This document shows positions 8,322 through 17,221 of a stretch of DNA of 64,000 nt, one piece after another. Under the pieces are notes generated by a model, which saw only the letters and a list, made by a program, of their open reading frames with translations, did not search any database and was not told the origin of the DNA. Source of the DNA: Pseudomaricurvus sp. HS19 (lineage in GTDB: Bacteria > Pseudomonadota > Gammaproteobacteria > Pseudomonadales > Cellvibrionaceae); assembly GCF_009857815.1 (NCBI RefSeq), contig NZ_WVVW01000002.1, positions 310,001 through 374,000 of the forward strand, read 5' to 3'. Every line of letters starts with the position of its first letter. Positions within the stretch are counted from its first letter, which is position 1. Made by a program: the position numbers and the translations under genes.

Positions 8322-10177
8322 GTACTTCAGCCCTGCGCTTCGCCCTGGTAGGCAACCCCAACTGCGGTAAAACCTCCCTCTTCAATCACCTCACCGGTGC
8401 CCGCGCCAAAGTGGCCAACTACCCGGGTGTTACTGTTGAACGCCGCGCCGGCATGGTGACCGATATTGACGCCCCGGTAGAGCTGATGGACCTGCCCGGC
8501 ACCTACAGCCTGCACGTCTCCTCCCTCGACGAGAAGGTGGCCCGTGACATGATCCTCGGCCAGATGGCCGGCGAGGCGCCACCGGACGTGCTGGTGGCGG
8601 TGGTGGATGCCACCAACCTGCGCCTCGGACTGCGCCTGGTGCTGGAGCTGGAGCAGCTCGGGCGCCCGATGATGCTGGCCATCAACCAGATGGACGCCGC
8701 CCGCCGCCGCGGCATCGAAATTGATACCGCAGGCCTGCAGGAGGCTCTCGGCATTCCGGTGATTGAGACCATTGCCCTGCGCAAGCCCGGCTCCGCACAG
8801 CTGCGCGCCACCATCGCCGAGGCGGCCCACCGTTTCAAAGAGCAGCGCGCCAAGGTCATCAGCGACGACGAAGCGGTGCGCAAGGAGTCGGTGGAAGCGG
8901 TCTACGACCGGATTGAAACCCTGCTGGATGCCCATGTGCGCATGCCCGCGGAGCAAACCAATTGGCAGGATGCGCTGGATCGCGTGGTTATGCACCCGGT
9001 GGCCGGCCTGGCCATCCTCTTCACCGTCCTGCTGACCATCTTCCAGGCAGTATTCGCCTGGGCTTCGCCGGTGGTGGACCTGATCGATGGTGGGTTCGGG
9101 ATTATGGGTGACCTGGTCGCCACCTACATGCCAGACGGTATTCTCAAGGACTTCGTGGTGGATGGCCTGATCGCCGGTGTCGGCGGTGTACTGGTGTTCC
9201 TGCCCCAGATCGTGATCCTGTTTTTCTTTATCCTGTTGCTGGAAGACTCCGGTTACCTCACCCGCGCGGCCTTCCTGCTGGACCGCCCCATGCGCGGCGT
9301 GGGCCTCTCCGGCCGCTCGTTTATCCCGCTGCTCTCCAGCTTTGCCTGTGCCGTGCCCGGCATCATGTCCACCCGTACCGTACCCGACCCGCGGGAGCGT
9401 ATGATCACCATTATGGTGGCGCCGCTGATGACCTGCTCGGCGCGGCTGCCGGTCTACACCCTCATCATCGCTGCCTTCATTCCTGAAGAGAAGGTACTGG
9501 GGTTCTTTAACCTGCAGGGGCTGACCCTGTTTGGTCTCTACCTTGCCGGTATTGTCAGCGCCGCGGCCGCCGCCTGGGTATTGCGCCTGCGCCATATCCG
9601 CGAGGAGTTCCCGCTGCTGCTGGAGCTGCCCAGCTTCCGCTGGCCCTCCCCCTACCACCTGCTGATCGGCTTGCGGGAACGTATCTGGATCTTCCTGCGC
9701 CGGGTCGGTACCGTCATCCTGGCGCTGTCGGTGCTGCTGTGGGCCTTGGCCTCCTTCCCGGCCGCTCCGGTGGACGCCGTGCGCCCCGCCATTGAGTACA
9801 GTTTTGCCGGCCAGCTGGGCGCCCTGATGCAACCACTGTTCGCCCCCATGGGCTTTAACTGGCAGATGTGTGTGGCACTGATTCCCGCCATGGCCGCCCG
9901 CGAAGTGGCAGTCAGTGCACTGGCCACCGTCTATGCCGTGGGCGCCGCCAGTTCGGAACTGGCGCTGGGACAAGCACTGGGTGTGAGCTGGGAGCTGCCG
10001 GTGGCACTGGCGTACCTGGCGTGGTTTGTCTACGCCCCCCAGTGCCTGGCCACCATTGCCGTGGTGCGTCGCGAGACCAACTCCAATACCGCCACCGCCT
10101 TTTTCACCGTGTATCTGTTTGCCCTGGCCTATCTGGCGGCCATGGCTACCTATCAGATCGCATCGCTGTTCCTGTAA
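8318..10177 (+). CDS. feoB: Ferrous iron transporter B
   Basis: 619 residues. It is the inner-membrane Fe(II) permease, with a cytoplasmic G domain at the N terminus. G1 is GNPNCGKTS, G3 is DLPGTYSL and G4 is NQMD. A helical regulatory segment follows, then about eight to ten membrane segments. The Gate motifs with conserved Cys are visible (LLSSFACAVPGIMSTRT, MTCSARLPVY, then AAREVAVSALATVY and YAPQCLATI). It is shorter than the E. coli protein (about 770 residues) but in the range of other FeoB proteins. It lies between feoA and a small Cys-rich partner, in an iron-regulated-looking operon. Confidence 0.95.
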   Translation: MSTSALRFALVGNPNCGKTSLFNHLTGARAKVANYPGVTVERRAGMVTDIDAPVELMDLPGTYSLHVSSLDEKVARDMILGQMAGEAPPDVLVAVVDATNLRLGLRLVLELEQLGRPMMLAINQMDAARRRGIEIDTAGLQEALGIPVIETIALRKPGSAQLRATIAEAAHRFKEQRAKVISDDEAVRKESVEAVYDRIETLLDAHVRMPAEQTNWQDALDRVVMHPVAGLAILFTVLLTIFQAVFAWASPVVDLIDGGFGIMGDLVATYMPDGILKDFVVDGLIAGVGGVLVFLPQIVILFFFILLLEDSGYLTRAAFLLDRPMRGVGLSGRSFIPLLSSFACAVPGIMSTRTVPDPRERMITIMVAPLMTCSARLPVYTLIIAAFIPEEKVLGFFNLQGLTLFGLYLAGIVSAAAAAWVLRLRHIREEFPLLLELPSFRWPSPYHLLIGLRERIWIFLRRVGTVILALSVLLWALASFPAAPVDAVRPAIEYSFAGQLGALMQPLFAPMGFNWQMCVALIPAMAAREVAVSALATVYAVGAASSELALGQALGVSWELPVALAYLAWFVYAPQCLATIAVVRRETNSNTATAFFTVYLFALAYLAAMATYQIASLFL

Positions 10178-10192
10178 CGGAGGTATAACACC

Positions 10193-10372
10193 ATGTGGCA
10201 GGAGATCATCGTCGGGATCTGTATCGCCCTCGCCGTGGCGGCGGTGATACGCAAGGTGTTTTTCAGCAAGGGCTGCGGCAGTGACAGCGGCTGCGGCAGC
10301 TGCTCGTCACAGGGCAGCTGTCACTCCGGACCAGCGCCGTCCGACCAGCCACCACAACCGCCGGGGCAATAA
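10193..10372 (+). CDS. FeoB-associated Cys-rich membrane protein
   Basis: A 59-residue protein, 15 bases after feoB, with a good ribosome site (GGAGGT). It starts with one membrane helix (about residues 4-20, IIVGICIALAVAAVIRKVFF). It then has a Cys/Gly/Ser-rich tail with four Cys in CG-x4-CGSC-x5-C spacing, and a Pro-rich end. This is the architecture of the small Cys-rich proteins found next to feoB in many bacteria, thought to aid Fe(II) uptake or handling; their function is not settled. A FeoC-type winged-helix protein is not seen. Confidence 0.82.
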   Translation: MWQEIIVGICIALAVAAVIRKVFFSKGCGSDSGCGSCSSQGSCHSGPAPSDQPPQPPGQ

Positions 10373-10401
10373 CCCCCCCTTTTCGGTGCGACCAAAACAT
10401 T

Positions 10402-10464
10402 GCCCGGGGGACCGGGCTCCTACAATAGACCCGTGCGCTGATGTAGGAGCCCGGTCCCCCGGGC
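10402..10464. repeat. REP-like palindrome (23-bp perfect arms)
   Basis: Arms at 10402-10424 and 10442-10464 are perfect inverted copies with a 17-base loop. Each arm carries TGTAGGAGCCCGG, which resembles the GTAGGAGC-type REP sequences abundant in Pseudomonas. Two head-to-head REPs around a short loop form a REPIN-like unit. It sits between two convergent genes (the feo operon and the prenyltransferase) and could stabilise or terminate both transcripts, though there is no T-run. Confidence 0.75.
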
Positions 10465-10486
10465 GAGCTTTTCTACCTCAACAAAT

Positions 10487-11377
10487 TCACACCAGCAGCG
10501 CCACCCCTAACAGCGCCGGCGTCAACACCGCGGTAACCACATTGGCCGCCAGGTAGGGCGCCAGCGACGCACTACTCTCCGCCTTCCTGGCCATCCCCTG
10601 CAGCGCAAACAGACCTCCGGCCATGGGCAGCAGCACCAGCCAGCCCCAACCCGTCACCTGCATAACCAGCAGCGCAGAGACCAGCACCAGCAGCGCCAGC
10701 AACCACTGCAGGCCGTAAACCCACAGCACCATCTTCAGTCCATAGACGATGGCCAGGTGACGACGCCCCACCAGTCGGTCCGGCTCCCGATCCGGCCACT
10801 GGTTCAGCAACAGCAGGTTGTTGCTCAGGGCAAAGGGCAACAGCGACAACCACAGCGCCAGCGGCTGGAAATGACCACTGACCACCCAACTTCCCCCCAC
10901 CACCATCAGCGGCCCGAAAGCGAGCCCGGGAGCCAGCAGACAGGGCCAGGGCGAACGGTTGAGCCAGCGGGTGTAGGTGACGATCAACAGCGCACCGGCG
11001 AGCCCCAGCGGTAAAAGACCCCAGCCCCGCTGCCACACCAGCCACAGGCCACCACCGATGGTCAGCAACAGGGTCACCACCCCCAGCGCTCCCACCGCAG
11101 CGGCCGCCTTCGGCTCCGCCGGCAGGGCACCACTGCCGCCACTGAAGGGAGTACGTAGCGTCATGTCATCCAGGCCGCTGTGAAAATCACTGTACTCATT
11201 GAGCGCATTGACACTGATATGAGCGCTGATGGCGGCCAGCAAGGCCACCGCCACATAGACCGGCTGCAACCCGGCGCCCGCGTACAAACCAATGGCCAGC
11301 GCCAGCAGCAGCACCGCCGGGGTCAACACCAGAAACGGCACCCGGGCCGACTTCACCACAGCAGCTGGAACAGGCAA
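10487..11377 (-). CDS. UbiA-family prenyltransferase (MenA-like)
   Basis: 296 residues, almost wholly hydrophobic with eight or nine predicted membrane helices. It has the two Asp-rich motifs of the UbiA superfamily: NALNEYSDFHSGLDD after the second helix, and NQWPDREPD in the middle. These bind Mg-diphosphate of the prenyl donor. The NEYSDFxSGxDD form is closer to MenA (dihydroxynaphthoate prenyltransferase) than to UbiA, but no other menaquinone gene is nearby, so the acceptor is unknown. The start is a TTG at 11377 with a strong AAGGAG site six bases upstream; no better ATG exists at the N terminus. Confidence 0.78.
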   Translation of the reverse strand: MPVPAAVVKSARVPFLVLTPAVLLLALAIGLYAGAGLQPVYVAVALLAAISAHISVNALNEYSDFHSGLDDMTLRTPFSGGSGALPAEPKAAAAVGALGVVTLLLTIGGGLWLVWQRGWGLLPLGLAGALLIVTYTRWLNRSPWPCLLAPGLAFGPLMVVGGSWVVSGHFQPLALWLSLLPFALSNNLLLLNQWPDREPDRLVGRRHLAIVYGLKMVLWVYGLQWLLALLVLVSALLVMQVTGWGWLVLLPMAGGLFALQGMARKAESSASLAPYLAANVVTAVLTPALLGVALLV

Positions 11378-11477
11378 GGCTCTCTCCTTAATCGAGGGGT
11401 AAAAACAGGGCGTTAAAGGGGCTCACCTTTAACCGTCACAGTGACCCTATTATTATCAGGTCTTTACTGGAGACGGA

Positions 11478-12770
11478 ATGCCGGAGACCTGTATGACCCT
11501 GATCTGTAACAGCGCCGAGGAAGCCCTGCAGTGTTTGCGCTCCGGCGATCGCATCTGGTGCCACTCCATGGCCGCCACCCCCTACCGCCTGCTGGAAGCA
11601 CTGGCCCAGAGAGCCCTGCAGCTGCAGGAGCTGGAGTTACTGCAGCTGCACCTGGAGCACGCCGAGCCGGTGTGCCGGCCGGAACTGGAGGGCCACCTGC
11701 GCAACCGTTGCTACTTTGTCAGCAGCAACACCCGCGAGCTGGTGAACTGCGGCCGCGCCGATTATGTCCCCGCCTTTCTCTCCGATATCCCGCGCATCTT
11801 CCGCCGCGGCGACCAGCCCATAGATGTGGCGCTGATCCAGGTGTCGCCACCGGATCGCCACGGCAACTGCTCCCTCGGCGTGTCGGTGGAGGCCACCCTC
11901 ACCGCCTGTGAAATGGCCACCACCATCATTGCCCAGATCAATCCGCAGATGCCCCGCACCCACGGCGATGCTGCCATCCCGCTTAGCCGCATCCACTATG
12001 CGGTGACCATCGACAGCCCTATCCCCACCCACGATCCGGCACCGCTCTCTGCCACCCACCGCCAGATTGGCGAGAACATCGCCGAGCTGATCAAAAATGG
12101 CGACTGCCTGCAGCTGGGTATTGGCGCCATTCCGGATGCGGCGCTGGCGGCACTGGGGGGACACAAGGACCTGGGGATACACACCGAAATGTTTGCCGAT
12201 GGCGTATTGCCGCTGGTGCACAGCGGCGTCATCAACAACAGCCGCAAGGTGATTCACCCCGGCAAGATCGTCACCGGCTTTGTACTTGGGTCACAGGCGC
12301 TGTACGACTTTGTGGATGACAACACCGAGGTGCTGTTTCTCGATATTGCCTACGTCAACTCGCCGGCAGTGATTCGCAAGAACCCGCAGGCGGTCTCCAT
12401 CAACAGCGCCATCGAGATTGACCTGGGTGGTCAGGTGAGTGCCGACTCCATCGGCAATCGCATCTATTCGGGCTTTGGCGGGCAGGTGGATTTTGTCACC
12501 GGTTCGCAGCTCTCCGAGGGCGGGCGCTCCATCATTGCCCTACCCTCTACTGCCAGGGGCGGCAGCCAGTCCCGCATTCGCGCCCAGCTCACGCCCGGTG
12601 CCGGCGTGGTCACCTCGAGGGCACAGGTGGACTATGTGGTGACGGAGTACGGTATTGCCAAGCTGCGCGGTACCAGCCTGCGGGAGAGGGCACAGGCGCT
12701 GATCAATATTGCCCACCCGGATTTTCGCAACGAGCTGCGTGAGCAGTGGCACCTGCAGCAATCCGGCTGA
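11478..12770 (+). CDS. Acetyl-CoA hydrolase / 4-hydroxybutyrate CoA-transferase family protein
   Basis: 430 residues, the usual length for the family-I CoA-transferases of the Cat1/Cat2 type. Seen are the CoA-binding glycine motif GIGAIPDAAL, the catalytic-Glu motif GIHTEMFADG (Glu237), and the C-terminal VTEYGIAKLRG. Such enzymes move CoA between acetyl-CoA and short acids (4-hydroxybutyrate, propionate, succinate) or hydrolyse acetyl-CoA; the substrate is not predictable here. ATGs at 11478 and 11493 both have GGAG upstream; I chose the first. It stands alone, convergent with the emrB-like gene and with no clear terminator between them. Confidence 0.85.
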   Translation: MPETCMTLICNSAEEALQCLRSGDRIWCHSMAATPYRLLEALAQRALQLQELELLQLHLEHAEPVCRPELEGHLRNRCYFVSSNTRELVNCGRADYVPAFLSDIPRIFRRGDQPIDVALIQVSPPDRHGNCSLGVSVEATLTACEMATTIIAQINPQMPRTHGDAAIPLSRIHYAVTIDSPIPTHDPAPLSATHRQIGENIAELIKNGDCLQLGIGAIPDAALAALGGHKDLGIHTEMFADGVLPLVHSGVINNSRKVIHPGKIVTGFVLGSQALYDFVDDNTEVLFLDIAYVNSPAVIRKNPQAVSINSAIEIDLGGQVSADSIGNRIYSGFGGQVDFVTGSQLSEGGRSIIALPSTARGGSQSRIRAQLTPGAGVVTSRAQVDYVVTEYGIAKLRGTSLRERAQALINIAHPDFRNELREQWHLQQSG

Positions 12771-12783
12771 GCCACGCCGCCGC

Positions 12784-14352
12784 TTATCTCCCCGCCGCCC
12801 GCATATCGCTGATCCGCATGGGCTTCAGCAACAGCACCACCGGTGCCACGCACAGCACACCAATGGCCATCAGGTGGAAATTATCCAGGTAGCCGATCAT
12901 CACCGCCTGGCGATTGATCTCTGCCTCCACCATCTGCAGTGCCGCCGTGCCGGCGTCGCCGAAACGACCACTGAGCGCTGCCGGGTCCATCCCCCCCAGG
13001 GTGTTAGTGGTGATATGGGCGGCGAGGTCGGAGTGGCTGGTCTGGGTATTGCGCGACAGCAGGGTGATGATCAGCGAAATACCAAAGCTGCCCCCCAGGT
13101 TGCGCATCAGGTTCAGCAGGCTGGCGCCGTCCGGCCGCTGCTCCACTGACACCGTGGCAAAGGCAGCAATGTTCATGGGGGTAAAGATCAGCCCCAGCCC
13201 CAATCCCTGGATAAAGCCAGTCACCAGAATAGGTTCACTGCCCATATCGAGGGCGAAGCCGGACATGGACCAGAGTGCGCCGCCGGCAATCAGGTAGCCC
13301 ACCAAGACCAGGTGGCGCACATCAAAGTACTGCATCAGGCGGTTGGCCAGCAGCATGGAGATAAACACCCCGCAGCCCCGCGGAATCATCAGCAAGCCGG
13401 TGTCCACCGGACTGTAACCGTATACCGTCTGGTACATGGTGGGCAGGATGGAGGCGATGGCCACGTTCGCCACCCCCAGCACAAACATAAAGGCAAAGGC
13501 GCCGAGAAAATTGGGGTTGGCAAACAGCGACGGCTGGAACAGGGGATTTTTGGTGTGCAGGGTATGCACAATGAACATCCAGAACGCCGACAGGGCAATC
13601 AACAACTCGACGATGATCTCCCACGAAGCGAACCAGTCCAGGTGCTGCCCCCGGTCGAGCATCAGCTGCAGGGAGACCAGCGCCGTGGCGATGAGGATAA
13701 AGCCGAGATGATCCAGCTTGCGCGGCACTATGTTGCGCGACGGCAACAGCCACACCAGCAATAGCAGTGTGGGAATACCGATGGGTAAGTTGATGTAGAA
13801 GACCCAGCGCCAGTTGAGGCTGTCGGTCAGGTAACCACCGAGAATGGGACCGGAAATAGGCGCAATCATCACCACCATGCCCCAGATGGCCATGGCCGCC
13901 GAATGCTTGCTGGGGGGGTTGATGTCAAACAGGATGGTCTGCGACATAGGCCCGATAAAGGCCGCACACACCCCCTGCAAGGCGCGGAAAAAGACCATCT
14001 GTGCCAATGAGGTGGCAGCACCACAGAGCATGGAGGAGAGCACAAACCCCGCCACCGCCCACAGGAACACCCGCCGCGAGCCGAGCCGGTCAGAGACCCA
14101 GGCCACCGCCGGCGTCACCATCACACCGGCAATGATAAAGCTGGTCAGCACCCAGGTAATGGAATCCGGCGAAGCCCCCAGCCCCGAGCGCATGTGGGGC
14201 AAGGCCACATTGGCGATGGTCATATCCAGCAGCTGGATGATGGAGACGCCCATCACCGCTGCCGTCAGCAGACCGCGGTGGCGGGTCTCCAGCGCCGGCT
14301 TGTCGGCGCTGGCGGCGGTTGCCGTATCAGTGGTTGAGGTCGACACGGACAT
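12784..14352 (-). CDS. emrB: DHA2-family MFS multidrug efflux transporter (EmrB-like)
   Basis: About 522 residues with 14 predicted membrane helices, as in the DHA2 (14-helix) drug:H+ antiporters. Typical motifs are LDMTIANVALPHM in helix 1, the motif-A loop WVSDRLGSRRVF, and motif C on helix 5 (ISGPILGGYLTDSLNWRWVFYINLP). It would form the inner-membrane part of a tripartite efflux pump with the EmrA-like adaptor encoded upstream. I chose ATG 14352; a TTG at 14370 would add six residues. The start overlaps the end of emrA by 26 bases, so the two are translationally linked. The drug or bile-like substrate is unknown. Confidence 0.9.
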   Translation of the reverse strand: MSVSTSTTDTATAASADKPALETRHRGLLTAAVMGVSIIQLLDMTIANVALPHMRSGLGASPDSITWVLTSFIIAGVMVTPAVAWVSDRLGSRRVFLWAVAGFVLSSMLCGAATSLAQMVFFRALQGVCAAFIGPMSQTILFDINPPSKHSAAMAIWGMVVMIAPISGPILGGYLTDSLNWRWVFYINLPIGIPTLLLLVWLLPSRNIVPRKLDHLGFILIATALVSLQLMLDRGQHLDWFASWEIIVELLIALSAFWMFIVHTLHTKNPLFQPSLFANPNFLGAFAFMFVLGVANVAIASILPTMYQTVYGYSPVDTGLLMIPRGCGVFISMLLANRLMQYFDVRHLVLVGYLIAGGALWSMSGFALDMGSEPILVTGFIQGLGLGLIFTPMNIAAFATVSVEQRPDGASLLNLMRNLGGSFGISLIITLLSRNTQTSHSDLAAHITTNTLGGMDPAALSGRFGDAGTAALQMVEAEINRQAVMIGYLDNFHLMAIGVLCVAPVVLLLKPMRISDMRAAGR

Positions 14353-15322
14353 GCACCGACAAACCGGCAATCAACTCCGGCCGGGCATCATTGATGGCAA
14401 TCCGCACCGGCACCCGCTGGGTCACCTTCACCCAATTGGCGTTGGCATTTTGCGCCGGCAGGATGGAAAACTCGGAACCGGTGCCGGCACCTATGCTGGC
14501 CACCGCACCCTGCAGCTTATGATCCGGGAAGGCATCGACACGAATATCCACCGCCTGGCCAATACGGATGTCGTTCAGCTCGGTCTCCTTGAAATTGGCT
14601 TCCACCCAGCTCTCGCCGGTATCGACGATGGTGACGGCCGACAGCCCCTGCATCATCAGCTGCCCCGGCTGCAGGCGATCGGATTGACTGACAATGCCAC
14701 CGACGGGGGCGCGCACTTCGGTACGCGCCAGGTTCAGTTGCGCCCGCGCCACTTTTACCTGAGCCGCCAGCACTTGCGGGTTAACGGTGTTATCCGCGGA
14801 GCCGGTGGAGAGCGCCGCCCGCGCCTTGGCCGCATCGGCACGCGCAGTAGCCAACTCGGAACGGGCAGCGGACAGCGCATGCTCGGCGGCGCGCAACTGG
14901 GCATCGGTGGAGACACCGGTTTTGGCCAGTGCCAGATGGCGCTGCAACTCTTTCTCGTAGAAACGCACGTCCTCTTCCGCGCGCTCGATGTCTACCGACG
15001 AGGTTTGCAGGTCAGTCTCCAGCTGCTCCAGACGCGCCCGGGCATTGGCCAGCTCCGCCTGCGCCTCCTGCAGCGCCAGCTGATAGGGTTCCGGGTCGAT
15101 ACGGAACAGCAGCTCGCCTGCCTCTACACGCTGGTTTTCGCTCACCGCCACCTCGACAATGCGCCCCCCCACCTCGGCACTGACACCCACCTTGTGCTGC
15201 TGCACATAGGCGTTGTCGGTAGTGGCATAGGAGAGACCCGAGAAGTAATAGGCGCCGGCACCTGCCGCCAGCAGCAGCGGCACGCCCAGCATCAGGGTCA
15301 AACGTCGGATTGATTGCGACAT
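14327..15322 (-). CDS. emrA: HlyD/EmrA-family membrane fusion protein
   Basis: 331 residues. There is one N-terminal membrane anchor (LTLMLGVPLLLAAGAGAYYF). A barrel-sandwich/lipoyl half (ATTDNAYVQQHKVGVSAEVGGRIVEVAV), a long helical hairpin (about residues 85-190), the second lipoyl half (VRAPVGGIVSQSDRLQPGQ) and a beta-barrel domain follow. This is the periplasmic adaptor that links the EmrB-like transporter to an outer-membrane channel, which is not encoded here. A GGAG site lies six bases before the ATG. It sits between the MarR regulator and emrB on the same strand. Confidence 0.9.
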   Translation of the reverse strand: MSQSIRRLTLMLGVPLLLAAGAGAYYFSGLSYATTDNAYVQQHKVGVSAEVGGRIVEVAVSENQRVEAGELLFRIDPEPYQLALQEAQAELANARARLEQLETDLQTSSVDIERAEEDVRFYEKELQRHLALAKTGVSTDAQLRAAEHALSAARSELATARADAAKARAALSTGSADNTVNPQVLAAQVKVARAQLNLARTEVRAPVGGIVSQSDRLQPGQLMMQGLSAVTIVDTGESWVEANFKETELNDIRIGQAVDIRVDAFPDHKLQGAVASIGAGTGSEFSILPAQNANANWVKVTQRVPVRIAINDARPELIAGLSVHVRVDLNH

Positions 15323-15361
15323 ATACAGCTCCGCATGAGGTCGGGCTGAAGGCAGCAGCCC

Positions 15362-15778
15362 TCAGCGCGTGAGATTGTCACGGACGCAGCTCAGCGCCCG
15401 CCGCAGTTGCTCCAGTTCGTTCGCATCCAGCCCCGCGAACGCTTTTTGCACCAGCTCTTCACCCACCGGTTTCAGGTCCGTGAGCAACTGTCGCGCGCGG
15501 TCGGTGAGAAACAGCTGCCAGGCCCGGCGGTCATTGGGGTCACGGCGGCGCTCCACCAGCTCCGCCTCCTGCAGCCGGTCCACCATGCGGCAGAGGGTGA
15601 TGGGCTCCACCACCAGAATCTCCGCCAGCCCGCCCTGGTTGATACCTTCGTGGCGGCGCAGCATGGTGAGCACCTGCCACTGGGGGCGGGTGACCCCGAT
15701 CTGTCGCGCGCGCTCGTCGAAATAGCGCCGCATCAGACGGGAGGTATCGGAGAAGAGGGAGGCGAGTGTATCTTCCAT
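15362..15778 (-). CDS. MarR-family transcriptional regulator
   Basis: 138 residues from ATG 15778; an upstream in-frame start at 15820 would add an AT-rich stretch that looks like operator DNA. The winged-helix core is clear: VTRPQWQVLTMLRRHEGINQGGLAEIL, recognition helix LCRMVDRLQEAELVERRRDPNDRR with the conserved DxRR wing, then the C-terminal dimer helices. MarR proteins are dimeric, usually repress neighbouring efflux genes and are released by small phenolic ligands. It lies 39 bases upstream of emrA on the same strand, so autoregulation of an efflux operon is the likely job. Confidence 0.9.
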   Translation of the reverse strand: MEDTLASLFSDTSRLMRRYFDERARQIGVTRPQWQVLTMLRRHEGINQGGLAEILVVEPITLCRMVDRLQEAELVERRRDPNDRRAWQLFLTDRARQLLTDLKPVGEELVQKAFAGLDANELEQLRRALSCVRDNLTR

Positions 15779-15830
15779 AAGCCTGCACTTAATAACTATG
15801 CTTATTATAATTATAGTCATATGGAGAGCG
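15779..15830. promoter_or_regulatory. AT-rich probable operator/promoter of the marR-emrAB operon
   Basis: A sharply AT-rich stretch in GC-rich surroundings, directly upstream of the MarR-family gene. It contains the imperfect dyad ACTAT (15796-15799 region) and ATAGT (15813-15817). MarR operators are commonly AT-rich palindromes overlapping their own promoter. Exact -10/-35 boxes are not assigned. Confidence 0.4.
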
Positions 15831-15957
15831 GATCGTAAACCTCAGCCGCCGCCCCCAGGTTGCACCCCGCCGCGGTTGGCGGTCATACTGGGCGCCTTGC
15901 CGCCGGTCGCAATGGATGCCTGAAGCAGGCCGGATACTCAGCAGAAGGGATTGCCGC

Positions 15958-17145
15958 ATGCAGAAAGTCATCAGACTGGTCGTTCTCTATTTCGCCCTGG
16001 CCGGGCTGGTCGCACACCTCTCCGCCCTCACCGTCTACCTGTTTTTCCCCGGTGTCATCTATAAGGTGCAGGAGCGCATGGTGGAGCGATTCAACGACAG
16101 CTTCCCGATGCTGGCGGCCATGGCCGGCACCATCCCGGTGGAATACGACCTCGAAAGTGAACTGCAGCAGGTGCTGCCCCCCTGGCAGCCGCAAGCCGGC
16201 ACACCCATGTCACCAGGGGAGATCCGCATCGGCACGCGCCTGTTCCCCAACCTGCAGGAGGCGGTCAAGGCTCTGCGCGACGGTGATACCCTGATGATCG
16301 GGCCCGGCATCTACGAAGAGGCCTTCCTCCTCACCGCCAGCAACACCAGAATCATCGGCAATGGCGCCGTGCACATCCGCAACAAGGCCACCGGCGGCAA
16401 GGGGGCCATGGTCATCCGCGGCCACAATACCCTCATCCGCAATATCGAGTGCAGCGGCATCTCTGTCAGTGACCGCAACGGCGCCTGTGTGCGGCTTGAA
16501 GGCAAGAACATCATCCTCGATCACGTCTACTTCCACGACAGTGACCAGGGCCTGCTGACCGGCTACACCCCCGGCATCATGCGCATCCACGACAGCCGCT
16601 TTGTGAAACTGGGTCGCGGCGGTCGCGCCCACGGCGTCTATGTAGGCGGTGGGGAGCTCTACATCAGCAACAGCATCTTTGCTGCCGCCCGGGGTTCCGG
16701 CCACGAAATCAAATCCCGCGCCGCCGTCAACGAGATCCGCAACAGCCTGCTGACCTCCCTCTCCTCCGACGACAGCCGGCTGGTGGACATCTCCAACGGC
16801 GGCAAACTGGTGATTACCGACTCGGTGCTGCACCAGGGGCCGGGCACCACCAATGGCGATGTCATCGGCTTCGCCCTGGAGGACAACAAGCGCAACAACC
16901 AGCTGCAGATTACCAACAACCTCTTCATCCTTGAGCGCGACGGCCCCAACTACCTGCTGCACACACGCCAGAAATACGACCTCTCCAATGTGCGGGGCAA
17001 TGTGATTGTGGGCCGGGACGCCTCCGGCAGTAGCGAGGGCAGCATCACCTTCCCGGACCGCAAGAAGGCCGGTATTGGCGACTATCCAGCCCTGCCTGAC
17101 CGCACCGACGCCAGCGCTGACACCAGCGGCCTGCAGTGGCAGTAA
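15958..17145 (+). CDS. Membrane-anchored right-handed parallel beta-helix protein
   Basis: About 395 residues starting at ATG 15958, with AGAAGGGA upstream. An N-terminal helix (residues 5-29, RLVVLYFALAGLVAHLSALTVYLFF) probably anchors it in the inner membrane with the bulk in the periplasm. From about residue 75 it shows repeated short beta strands with N/G turns and hydrophobic ladders (TRIIGNGAVHIRNKATGG, NTLIRNIECSGISV, KNIILDHVYFHDSDQG, GELYISNSIFAAARGSG, GKLVITDSVLHQG). These are typical of pectate-lyase-like or CASH-type beta-helices. I cannot identify catalytic residues, so polysaccharide lyase, epimerase and binding roles all remain open. The hydrolase gene follows 76 bases downstream and may be co-transcribed. 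Confidence 0.7.
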   Translation: MQKVIRLVVLYFALAGLVAHLSALTVYLFFPGVIYKVQERMVERFNDSFPMLAAMAGTIPVEYDLESELQQVLPPWQPQAGTPMSPGEIRIGTRLFPNLQEAVKALRDGDTLMIGPGIYEEAFLLTASNTRIIGNGAVHIRNKATGGKGAMVIRGHNTLIRNIECSGISVSDRNGACVRLEGKNIILDHVYFHDSDQGLLTGYTPGIMRIHDSRFVKLGRGGRAHGVYVGGGELYISNSIFAAARGSGHEIKSRAAVNEIRNSLLTSLSSDDSRLVDISNGGKLVITDSVLHQGPGTTNGDVIGFALEDNKRNNQLQITNNLFILERDGPNYLLHTRQKYDLSNVRGNVIVGRDASGSSEGSITFPDRKKAGIGDYPALPDRTDASADTSGLQWQ

Positions 17146-17221
17146 GCCCTTGAAGGCGGTCGCCCCCTGTGTCAGTCTGGCCGCTTTCACGCCCTTAAAG
17201 CCACAGCCGCCGGTTTAAGCC

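Noticed and set aside
8327-9973. A 548-codon open frame antisense to feoB
   Set aside because: Composition is His/Gln/Gly-rich with no recognisable domain, and feoB is complete on the other strand.
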